In this document: one piece after another, positions 22,611 to 33,257 of the stretch | Numbering within the stretch: position 1 is the first letter of the stretch | Layout of the letters: each line of letters starts with the position of its first letter | From: Owenia fusiformis | Taxonomy: Eukaryota > Annelida > Polychaeta > Sabellida > Oweniidae | Direction: 5' to 3' | NCBI GenBank assembly: GCA_903813345.2 | Contig: CAIIXF020000002.1 | Location: forward strand, 8,145,555-8,209,554 | DNA: 64,000 nucleotides | Position numbers and translations under genes: made by a program | Notes under the pieces: generated by a model | Databases searched by the model: none | What the model was told of the DNA's origin: nothing | What the model saw: only the letters and a program-made list of their open reading frames with translations

Positions 22611-22709
22611 GAGCTATGTTCTCCACCACTTTTTTTGCAACTGAAAATGTTGCCTAATTCAATTTTAGATCTGCACAGCTAAAAATAAAAGTGGTGGAGA
22701 ACATAGCTC
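22611..22709. repeat. 22-bp perfect-stem hairpin with ~55-base loop
   Basis: GAGCTATGTTCTCCACCACT (22611 onward) is exactly complementary to the segment ending 22709; the stem is about 22 bp. It could be a tiny terminal-inverted-repeat element or an RNA hairpin. Confidence 0.7.
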
Positions 22710-23319
22710 ACAGTGAATTTGTCCATTCAATGAACCATGGTTCTATTCAATTGAGAAGGGTAAATAATGGGGGTCTGGATTATAATCCCTTTTTATGCCA
22801 CATATCATGCATCATCACACATAAATCTGCTGGATACATTTCAGTAGGGATTTCATTATGCATAATTCACTTAAATAATACTTGAAAATTGTTTTTAGGC
22901 TTTATTTACTACATTTTCTAAAGAACACTAAATTTCACAAATAATCTGCCATGATGGGAGTGGTTACAGAAATGGGCCAGAAATCATATTTTTGTAAAAA
23001 ATATTCACTATATTTTTCAAGAAAATGAAAATACACATATCAGTCAAGAATATACTGAACTTTTTTTTTCAAAAATCTATAATTGCGTTTTCATGAAATT
23101 TTCTAAGTCCTTAAAGGGATCCCAATAAGACTGTACCTTTCATAATCATTTTGATATCACCAGTGGTTATTAGAAAACATCTAATAGGTAATGAGGCAAT
23201 CAGGTATTCACTACTGGCTCTAGATATTACTATATTACAGAAGCGATACTTGGGAACCTCCAGGACCAATCACATGGGGTAATTTGGGAACATACCAGAG
23301 CTCAAATGGAATCACTTGG

Positions 23320-24560
23320 GCAAAATAGTATATGATGTCATAATTGATATGCAAATGAGCTAAATAACATAACCTATGTAAAAGCGATATATAGTTAGTG
23401 AAATACATTTTCATTATGCTTAGCTTCTTTTGACACCAATTAAATTACAAGAACACAAATGTGTACAACACCAATGGGTGATCCCGTCAAATGGTTATCC
23501 TGAAAATGGGTAGACAAGACTTTACCGACACAATTTTAGGACGGAAAATCCAAAATGGCCACCTAAAAATTTACCCAGAATGCCCAAAATTAGTCAATTC
23601 TGGATTTTCATACCAGAACCACCCCTGAAAATTTGAAATTGATCCGTCAGTTAACCAGAAAACGCCCCAACAAGACTTTACAGACAATTGGTATAAATTC
23701 AAGAAAGTAATAACATCAAGAAGGGATTTACCACTTGAAATATTTGAAAAATAGGCGTAGAATTTCCACTCAGTTTCCATGGCAAAATCAGCAAAATTGT
23801 CCAAAATGAATATCACAATATCAATGCGTAACATTATTTTATATATGATATCAAAAATAACATTAAATTAATTAATTTAATGTTAAATTCAAGTTCAATG
23901 TTTTTTTAACTACAGAAACCCCAATGGCGTTGAAAAGATTGCCGTTTTTTATGAAAATGTGATTGATGACGTCATGATTGATATGCAAATGAACAAATTA
24001 ATATAATTTATGCATGAGATGAAAGGTATTCTGATTCTGCTTCATTTGATACCAATAAAGTTTAAAATGATCAAGGAACAAGAAAGTTACATGCAAAAAG
24101 GAATTTACTACTAAAAACACTTGAAAAGTGGGCGTAGTCTTTCTGTCCCGTTTCCATAGCAATGTCAGCAAATTTGACCATAATAAATATCTAAATATTA
24201 GTGCTTACAATCTCCTCTATAGTATTGAATTTTACTCCAATAGTATTACATTTTACTCCAATTAGATGGGCCTAAAACACAGAAAATCCAAATGGCTCTG
24301 AACATATTGCCATTTATTAACGAAAATATGATTGATGACGTCATAATTAATATGCAAATGAGCTATTTAACATAATTTATGCATCTTATGACAGAAATTC
24401 TTATTCCACTTCTTCTGATACCAATTAAGGTAAGATTGGTTGGGAAACAAAAAAGTTTCAATCCAAAATGCACGACCCACTTATAAAGAGAATTGAAAAG
24501 TGGGCGTTGCTTTTGCGTCCCGTTTCCATAGCAACGGAGGCACATTTGGAAGAAATTAAT
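23320..24560. repeat. ~370-bp tandem units, each with a CRE and an octamer
   Basis: Three units share a TGACGTCA (or TGATGTCA) site, 8 bases, then ATGCAAAT: 23333/23349, 23967/23983 and 24336/24352. Each also has TGATACCAATTAAGG-like and GTGGGCGTAG...TTTCCATAGCAA-like blocks. The second and third units are 369 bp apart. No coding sequence. Confidence 0.7.
23480..23700. repeat. Single copy of the GGAAAATCCAAAATGGC repeat family
   Basis: Shares GGAAAATCCAAAATGGC, ATTTACCCAGAATGCC and CTGAAAATTTGAAATTGATC with the tandem copies at 28740-29205. Confidence 0.65.
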
Positions 24561-25297
24561 ATCACATCCTTAAATATGAAGTCTCTAGCTTTAATTTGGT
24601 ATATAATTTGTCTTCATACCTCTCGAGAATTTAAATTCCTTATGTTTGCAAAGTTCCTACTCGCCTATAACGTTTTGACCAGATTTATGAGTAGTCGGTT
24701 CAATTTATACGTGTAGCGATCAGGTAAACACGAAAAAATGAGGCTTTTGTACGTTGGTCATTTACGTAGCCCATTTTATCCTTAGATTATATTGTTTTTA
24801 GTTATAAAGTATCACAGTAAGCACAGTGTGTGTGTTGTGTAAGGTGACTTAAAGGTGAATAAATTTAATTATTATTTGATATAAATAGAGTTTTTCAAAT
24901 GCTATGTTCAATTCATATTACACTGTATGGAATGGTATCGCAATAATTACAGTGTACATGTTTCGCACACCATTTTAGCTACCCGTATCAAAATTCGTAA
25001 CGTATTGATGGAGTAAAAGTGTACTCAATACGTTTGTGTTACCGACGTACGTGTTGCCGTATCAATTTTTGTCCTTCAGATCATGATAAACTTTTCCCTA
25101 AATGTATAATTTTAGTAACCCACATATTTATGTATATGGGCAAATTTACGATACTTGATATTTTCAAAATCAGTTGCTTTACTAAACTCTGCGTCGCGTG
25201 TGTTGATACCAACGAGATTTAATTTGTGCTAGTAAGTGCTATCTTGATGTCAGCACAACTGGTTATCATACTCATGCGATGTATACTGAAAATACTG

Positions 25298-25866
25298 CCC
25301 GGGGGGTTCACTGTATATAAAACTCGACGGGGGTCCTGGGCTGAAGCCTCAAATATCAATATGTTCCCATACCAATCTGTCAAATTTCAATATGTTCCCA
25401 TACCAACCAAAATAACGCCCAAAGGCCATACCAAATGTCCAAATATAGGACCAATGCCATACCAAATGTCCATATATAGGACCAATGCCATACCAAATGC
25501 CCAATTATGGGACCAATGCCACACCAAATGTCAAAATGTAGGACCAATGCCATACCAAATGTCCAAATATGGGACCAATGCCATACCTTAATTCAAAGTA
25601 AATGAAATATAGGATCAATGACATACAAATTTGCAACTACTGGACCAATGCCATACCACGAATGTTAGGTAACGTATCTACAACGACCATTCTCATACCA
25701 GAAGAGCAAAAGTCAGACCATTGCCATACCTCAGAAGTCAGAAATTTCCAGGCATTCCCATACCAAATCCTAAAAAATGGGTCCATTGCCATACCAAACG
25801 TTGAAAAAGGTACCCCACATGCGCCGAGGATCCCCGTCAAGGTTTATATATAGTGAACCCCCCGGG
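25298..25866. mobile_element. Minisatellite-filled MITE with exact 8-bp TSD
   Basis: Terminal inverted repeats begin CCCGGGGGGTTCACT and continue into TATATAAA and GACGGGG. The 8-bp duplication AAATACTG flanks both sides (25290-25297 and 25867-25874). Between the ends, a unit of about 31 bp (ACCAATGCCATACCAAATGT plus about 11 bases) is repeated about ten times with decay to the right. The frame 25226-25591 is a translation of this repeat, not a gene. An 8-bp duplication is typical of hAT elements, though the CCCGGG end is not. Confidence 0.85.
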
Positions 25867-26734
25867 AAATACTGCTTATTATGTCTCAAAAACAGCTTAA
25901 ATGATGATTGTTTTGTAAAAGCAAAGTTTTGTTTCGTTTGTGGTGATACAAACCCGGATTACAGTACATAATGAGCATCGATTGTGTTCAATTGATATTT
26001 GTCAAACTACATAAAACATACTTAAAATGGCGATGTTGGATGAGTGTTGCCCATGCAACGTAATACTTTTTCTTTGCATGCCATTTGTCTAATATTTTGT
26101 ATCCTCCAACACACTGGTTAATTTAACATTGCTGATGCATCATTTGTTTTTGATTTCGCAAGAAAGTGCCCTTAAGGGTTACCTTTTTTATAACAGACAA
26201 TGAAAACATAAGATAAAATATTGTTATTTCGTGGTGAATTTAGGTTTTGCTGTCCAATATTTTGTATCCTCCAAACATTGAAGAAATAATAAGCAATATT
26301 TTCAAAATATAGCACATGGTCATGGTAAAAGGTTGTGTTGAGATCAAGATAGAACATATTCAATGTTGTTGATATCAACACACATTGCGCAGAATGTGGT
26401 AGAATAGCAGAATTCGTGGAATCAAAAAAATATCAATTATCGTTAATTGCCCACATTGTGCTTATTTTGATGAAGTGACCAATTTTAAAGCCTTCGTCAT
26501 ATTTGCGGCCACACGATCTATCATTTCTTGGGTCAATATAACAATACCGTAGTCAATTTTAGGGACATCAAACCAATGATTAGCAGCTACGCCACCTGAA
26601 TTTATATTTTGTGCCCAAAGTTACTTTCTGATAGTTTGAGTGTAGCCCCCTTGGACCTGGCCTCGACTATGCATATGATATTGGTCTGGAGATGGCGTCC
26701 CGTATAACTCCTGCCCTTTACCAAGTGAAGCTTT

Positions 26735-26825
26735 TGCCAAGGGGGGGGGGGGGGCTTTTTGATAATTTTGGCTAAAAGAACGCTCGAAAAGTGCTCAGGA
26801 TGATGAAAAACTGAAAAACTCCTAT
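26735..26825. repeat. Fragment of the CAGGCCCGTA MITE family
   Basis: The long G run followed by TTTTGATAATTTTGGCTAAA and AAAAGTGCTCAGGATGATGA resembles the interior of the elements at 13011-13222 and 34561-34762. It joins directly to the LRR pseudogene fragment. Confidence 0.55.
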
Positions 26826-27065
26826 TTTTAAGATTTTAAGATTACTTCCTTGCAGATCAAGCCTCTGCTATGATTTCAGAACTGAAATGTCTCAGACGAC
26901 ATCGTTGACATGTTGATGTAGCTGAGATCCAAATGCGTGTGTTCCGTAAACATGCTCTTTCTTACTACAGTGATGTTGCACATTTTTATTGCTTCGCCTG
27001 GTAGCCCTTTCAGAAAAAGGATGGCAACTTTATTAGGGTTACATCCAAATCGTCTATAACAACAT
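26826..27065 (-). pseudogene. Truncated paralogue of the LRR membrane protein (5' end only)
   Basis: On the minus strand, TATTTCAG then AGTATGTTG at 27072-27060 matches the acceptor/start of the intact LRR gene, and LDLSYINMSTMSSETF matches its LDLSYINISTISSETF. The fourth codon is TAG where the intact gene has CAA, the frame shifts later, and homology ends after the first LRRs. It is therefore a non-functional partial duplicate about 11 kb from its relative, in the same orientation. Confidence 0.8.
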
Positions 27066-27242
27066 ACTCTGAAATAATACAAATGAGATGCAGATTGTGC
27101 TTTGATAGTTGAGACAGAACCAATCAATATTGGCTATATTGAAATATTGACATTACATCTATTTTTATAGAAGAGATTGTGTTTATCTAAAATAAAGAAA
27201 ACATGAAATGCCATATGGTTTGCCATAAGGTAAAGTCAGAAA

Positions 27243-27669
27243 TACCGTTGTCACAAATGGCGGACTTAACCGTCGCTTCATGATTTCAACTCGTTAGTTA
27301 ATCACCTGGTCCTCGTTTCATGGTACCTTATCGTCCTTAATCCCGTGTATGTATGAAGCTTGTGAAAAAAATTTCGATCAAATGTGGTCTTGTCAATTCG
27401 TCGAGGGTTACCGTTGATATCCCGATTTTACAGCACATTTGACCTAGATTTACCGTTGTCATTTATACGGTATCCGTTGTCTCGCATCGTATTTTCATTG
27501 GTGAAATCAAAGGTTTAATTTCGATGATAGACCATATTTAACTGTATGATAAGTAGCAAGACTCTTTGAATGATAGTTGGACTTAATCTAGGTGCTCTAT
27601 TAAGCAAACATGCAATATAAACCGAATCGAATACCAACTTGTGGCCGCCATTTGTGACAACGGTAACTG
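27243..27669. mobile_element. Inverted-repeat element with TACCGTTGTC ends
   Basis: TACCGTTGTCACAAATGGCGG-like ends (about 20 bp identical) face each other. The word TACCGTTG or CCGTTGTC recurs inside near 27409, 27453 and 27471, like subterminal binding sites. No transposase frame. Target duplication not resolved. Confidence 0.6.
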
Positions 27670-28739
27670 ACACCTGTTGTCAGGGTGTTCCGATCTGATT
27701 CTTAAGACCGACCGATTGAGTCCTGTATTGGACATAAAGCATAAAATAAAGGAAGGCGGACTTGTTTTAAGTAAGAAATGCTAATAATATCATCCAAAGG
27801 TTAGACTGTCTAAAATCACTTGCCATACTGCACATGGACCTTTAGGATGATCGCGCCTTTTTCAATACATTCGGATCTACGGCGTTCGACAATTGTTGTG
27901 AAGCTCCATCTTTTTAATCAGATCAGGGAATGGAATTCAGTGTCGTATGTCGTTGCGAGTTTTAATAATGATAATCGTTGTTGGAGTTTCGTAATAGTAA
28001 TTCCAATATTATATTCGATTAAATTCTCGAATACCAGAAATTCAAAATTACAATATATATTCATTTCAATAAATCCGTTCACTGGGTTTGAATAACTTTT
28101 TCTCTATCTCATTATAACTCTAAAATATATACTAATAACTATTTTGGCATCATGATCCCTTTCTCAGGTGCTACTAATGAGCATAAGATTGATATCTGAT
28201 CTACAATTAATCAGAAAATACAAATTGGAAATTGAGAGTGTTTGAAAGTTATGAGCGAGATTCAGAAATAGATATCTATGGTTATAATGACATTCGACAA
28301 TGTTATTTTCGGGATCACTGCAAAGAATTAAAGAATTAAAGTCCCTAGAGGAATCCACTTTCCATTTAGGAAATAGAACATGTCTAAAAGCACTTCTAAT
28401 CATGCATTCAATATTATAATAAAAAGTTGCATTTTTAGCGAAAAATCAGGTCAACATTTTTAAAAAGTATGTTGATCGGTCCATCGCCCTTTTTATATCA
28501 CTAAGTCTGATTAGCTTAATCATCATGTAGGTATTTCTTAGAGATAATGATTGGGTCTAAAAGATACACCCGTGTTCATGATCAAAACATATTCACAATT
28601 CAAGTTAAGATCGTCTGAACTTTTAAGGAACATCTACCACAATATTGAATAGATATGGTGATATATGTGAAAGATAGATGGTGCAATCATATTGTGGCGC
28701 ACAAATCAACTGTCGGCCCCGATTTGCATTTTCATCCAA

Positions 28740-29205
28740 GTAATTTGATTAGATTTTCAAACTAAGAATCCTCCCTGAAAATTTGAAATTGATCCCTCAA
28801 ATGGTTAACCTGAAAACGCGTAGACAAGACTTTACAAACAATATATTTTGATGGAAAATCCAAAATGACTGACTTAAAATTTACCCAATTTGCCGAAAAA
28901 CTGATCACTTCAAGACTTATAAATCTAAAAACCATACCTGAACATTTGAAATTATTCCGTCAAATGGTTATCCTGAAAATGAGTAGATAGACTTTACAGA
29001 CGAGATTTTAGGACGGAAAATCCAAAGTGGCCTACTTAAAATTTACCCAGAATGCCGAAAAGCTAATCAGTTTTAGATTTTTATACTACTAGGAACCAGC
29101 TGCCCTGAAAATTTGAAATTGATCCGTCATAAAATAAACCTGAAAACGAGTAGAATAGACTCTACAGACGCGATTTTAGGTCGGAAAATCCAAAATGGCT
29201 GCCTA
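28740..29205. repeat. ~170-bp tandem repeats, three units
   Basis: CTGAAAATTTGAAATTGATC-like starts at about 28775, 28942 and 29112. Each unit includes GACTTTACA, GGAAAATCCAAAATGGC and ATTTACCCAGAATGCCGAAA. The copy at 23480-23700 is the same family. Confidence 0.75.
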
Positions 29206-29215
29206 CGTCGCTACG

Positions 29216-29395
29216 TCGTTACTACAGTCTCAGCTGTAGAGTGGCTAGCCCTTATGTCTCTGGAGTACATGTAGAGCTTCTGCCTTATGAGCTGAGGGTA
29301 CTGGGTTCGATTCCTGTACCGGTCATTGGATTAAGTGCACTCCCTTTCATATCTAGTATCCGGCTAGTTAGAGTACAGCACCCCGGACGATAAAG
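29216..29395 (+). repeat. tRNA-derived SINE candidate
   Basis: A B-box (GGGTTCGATTCC, 29303-29314) lies about 65 bases after an A-box-like GCTGTAGAGTGGC, in tRNA-like order. It is followed by a tail without coding potential (ACCGGTCATTGGATTAAGTG and GCACCCCGGACGATAAAG). Copy number cannot be judged from this window. Confidence 0.5.
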
Positions 29396-32342
29396 TGAAT
29401 CATTGGTATGTTTTTGTCTTCCACAAATCAGATCGTCTATTTTCTGTTCATGATTATACAATAATGAACAGCTTCAGAATTCCATCACGACATCGGTCTT
29501 TATTCATTTTTTACCTTGAAACGTATAAGTTAGATATCAAAATAATTGGACATTTTCCTTTTATACCATATCATATGTTGATTGAACATTTAGAATCCTA
29601 ATTATTGATATTCATCATAAAGAACACGCAATTACGCGTCTATGAAAAACATCTGGGGAAAGATTCCAAAAAACACGTTTAGGTAATAAAACGCCGTCAA
29701 ACAAATATATAGAAAGAGATTTTATCTGGTGAATTAATTGGTGAACTGGGTGCAGATATCGAGATATGTATATTTATGATATGAATAACTCAGTATATTA
29801 CTGTAAGCAAATATTTCATTCTATGGAGGGCAATACCTGTTCAACTTCAATGATTTTTGCAGTATATTTTGCCCGCAGCCCGAAGACATTCTCTATGATC
29901 ATTTATTTTAATCAATAAATATATCACAAACCGCTAAAGTGAAAAGCCAACTATACTTAATTTATAAGAAAAAAGAAAAAAATAATCATTGAAACACGTT
30001 GCTCACACATTCGCACAAATATGATACAAAGAAATAAAGCATTTGAAGCTCAGCGATCATTTATTTAGTAATGCACGCACATGCTAAACAAAGCGCTTGT
30101 TTTAAATTACTTTTGATTTAAAAGATGGCAACACTTCTATAAAAAAAATGTATCGTAATACAAACAACTTCCCCATCTTTCAATTACCTTGATAAAAACT
30201 TGATATACGTATAAAGCTTGACAAATCGAAATATTTTTGAGTAAGCTTTGATGTGGCCCGTTTGAGTTGTTGTTGGTGTCAAATGAAAGATGAGGTCCTT
30301 ATCAATACATTGGACATTCTATAAAATTCAAATGTGAGTCTTTATTTTGCCCCAAAATATTGAAAATAAACAAAGCCTACAAGTATCATTGTTAGTACAG
30401 TGCAGTTGTCAGAATTCCCGGGCGGGCAATACGCAGGGCTTCATGTCTTTTATTATCCTAAAATTGAAGGAGCTAATGGTATTTTTGATCACATGGTACC
30501 GAATCGGCCAATCAAATTAAGACAATCCTCAGACAATTGCTGACCTAAAGAAGGCAACCACTTCGAAATGTAATGCCATAATAAGGGTTGAATGGGGTAA
30601 GGGCAAATGGCAATTTTGCCATATGAATCCAGCTCTGCCTTTTGCTCAATTGCGGCCATTTGGAGCATGTAATGTAAGTGATCACAGTTCCTGAACCAGT
30701 TGACTGGTTATATTGATCCAGGAACAAATTTCCATAGGACTGTTCTGGTGTGTCCAAAATTTCATAATGTCTCTTGTCTAGTTTCGGAGATATTGTCTAC
30801 TTCGATCAGTGGTCTCCTTTTTTCCGGTCACCCTGTATTTGTTTAATGTCATATCAGATTAAGATGGAAATAAAATTTTTAAACATTTGAAATCTTTTTT
30901 TGCTATTTGGAACCATATTGTTATACTGTTTCTAAATGCTTACACACATATGGACTCATGAGTGACACTTGTCAGAAAATTGTACTAATGATTCAGCAAC
31001 TAGAATTCAAGTACTTATGAGGAAAAAATTATGTCTCGAGACCACAGTCCCAGCTTTCAATTAGGATGTATCTAGATGTCAAAAGCAGCTGATCCATGGA
31101 TATACTATAGATCTCAGTTGATAATTGTAATAGAAACAAAAGATTTTGGGTCCCTGCATTTTTTACTAGCTGTGTAGGGAACAGGATTTTCAAAATGAAT
31201 AGCCGACGTTTAACGTCATTTTTCGAAAATTGGCTTGTTTTTTCCCGGTCTTTTTTCTTCATTATTGAGAAACAAGAAATATTCTCTCGATACATGTCAC
31301 CCAGTCATTTTTATTTCAAATATTTGATAACATGATTGCAGACTAGCACATTTAAAGTTAATGAAATTTCCTAGTTTGAACTAATGTCATTACTGGCGTG
31401 CCTCATACAACCCCGTCATACGTCACAGGTAAATTGATGTGTCTTATGTATGAACAGTGTAATATGCGTTTCAAACAATGTACATAATTATCCACTGAAT
31501 TCCTTTTCACTCAACATATTTCATTTGATCACATTCTAATTTATAAGTCTTTATCTAAAGCTTCGAATTTGAATGGAAAGTCGAGACTTTGGATCCTACA
31601 ATGATCCGGTATCAGTTTTATTACAGTCCTAAAGTTGACACTAATAGACATATGCACAATGATGTAAACGCTGTTGTTTTTGGAGCAACGCCATTTGGTT
31701 TAACATTCTCTCCTGAAATGAAAAAATTAAATAGTTATATTGAAGTGAGTGTGCCAATTTGAGGGCGGGGTTATAAGTAGGGTCAGGTATGAGTTTGAAA
31801 GATGATCATTTTACCATTTTAATATGGTGAATTAAACAAAAATGGTATTTGGGTGTACTTTTGGTACAGAGAAGGGAATACCCAAAGGTTCAGAGAATAC
31901 CCATTTCTGAAAAAAGAAAGTTATTAGAGATGAAAAATCGTCCCTGATTGGTCAATTGATAGGAAGTGACGTAAACAAAGTTTCGAATTTTTTTTTTAAA
32001 ACCCTTCGAATAATATTATGTTAATTTCTGGAGTGTAAACTTACCAATATTAAAGCTCGTTATTTCACGTCAAGATATAGAAAGATGTAAGGAATATGCC
32101 CAGCTCAATTAAAACAGGATATATCGACCTGAGGTATACTGAGGGATAGTTGAATTTGGCGAGTTTCAGTCATGTTAATTTTGAGGTCGCACTTTACGAA
32201 TAACGTCAATTTCAAAGAGGCCACACTCTTGCCAAACTGCAAGCGATTCAAAATATATTCAAAAGATTTGTATTTATCAAAAGTATATCCTGTGGAAGTT
32301 AGCCTTCCGCAGAATATATCAATTTGAACAAGTAAAAATTAC
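29396..32342. other. DNA 3' of the lectin gene, final exon(s) not identified
   Basis: The lectin gene exon at 32343 ends with a splice donor, so at least one more exon should lie here or to the left. I could not recognise one. CACCCTG at about 30830 looks like a mariner-type end. No other gene is seen. Confidence 0.4.
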
Positions 32343-33257
32343 CTCCGATACACACAGCGCTCATTGCAAACCTGCAAGGTTGGTCATGAATGCTTCCATC
32401 TTGGTACAGCGCAGCGCAAAATTCTACCACGTCACCAAACTCATTCGGCTCTGCATTCCATGTCCTTTAATATGCATCCATGGCATGAAAAGGTAATATA
32501 GCATAGCACTCAAGTAGAAAATATTAGACATAATATTATAAAATTATAACAGAGGAAATTCATTGGTCTTGAACAAGGGTCTGTTAGGCCATTAAGAGAA
32601 GTCTGGACTCAATTTATTCTCTACAAAATAAATAGACCCTTTCTCAAATGATACAGTTATGTACCAATAGGTTAACAAACAGCTTCATTTCAGCCCAGCT
32701 TAAACTGATTAGAAAATATAAAGCACATACACAGTTGCAGGATCGACCGGTGATCCATCGGCCCATTTCCATGGTCCGAGCACTCCACCATTTGGTAAGT
32801 TGTTCATACCAGTGTACCAACCTTTGCCAACATTTGGGTATTTTAACGCAAGTCTGGCTATTTGGTCGCGCATATATTGCTGGAAAATCAAGTATTAGGA
32901 CTGTGAAGATATAATCAAAATAAACTTTAACGTCTTTATGATTTTATAAATGTCATCACCGATGTGGGACAAAGGTCATTTTGATGCAAATACTGGTATC
33001 TGAAAATCTCAGTAAATGGAACATCAACGAGTATACAAATTTGAATTGAAAAGCCTCCATTCAGGGAAATCTCTAGCTTCAAATCACGTGACATACATTT
33101 TCATCATCAGAAGTTATCCAAAGTAGGTCGGCGCCGACTTGCCTCCCCTGACAGAAAATTCTTGCATTCTGCCACGTCATAATATTTGCATCAGAACGAT
33201 CACTCAGGAAATAACAATTATCACCACCTCGCCACCATCCGGGAATACATACAGACG
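32343..33257 (-). CDS. CTLD4 (three exons) of the lectin receptor
   Basis: Exon 1 (33257-33097) encodes SVCIPGWWRGGDNCYFL to SDDEN. Exon 2 (32879-32731, donor GTATGT) has GWYTGMNNLPNGG and WKWADGSPVDPAT. Exon 3 (32464-32343) has TWNAEPNEF, EFCAAL and IHDQPC, ending in phase 1 at donor GTAATT. EPN is kept; ND is replaced by HD. Confidence 0.85.

Noticed and set aside
25226-25591. 121-codon frame with repeated MPYQM-like peptides
   Set aside because: It is a translation of the minisatellite inside the MITE.
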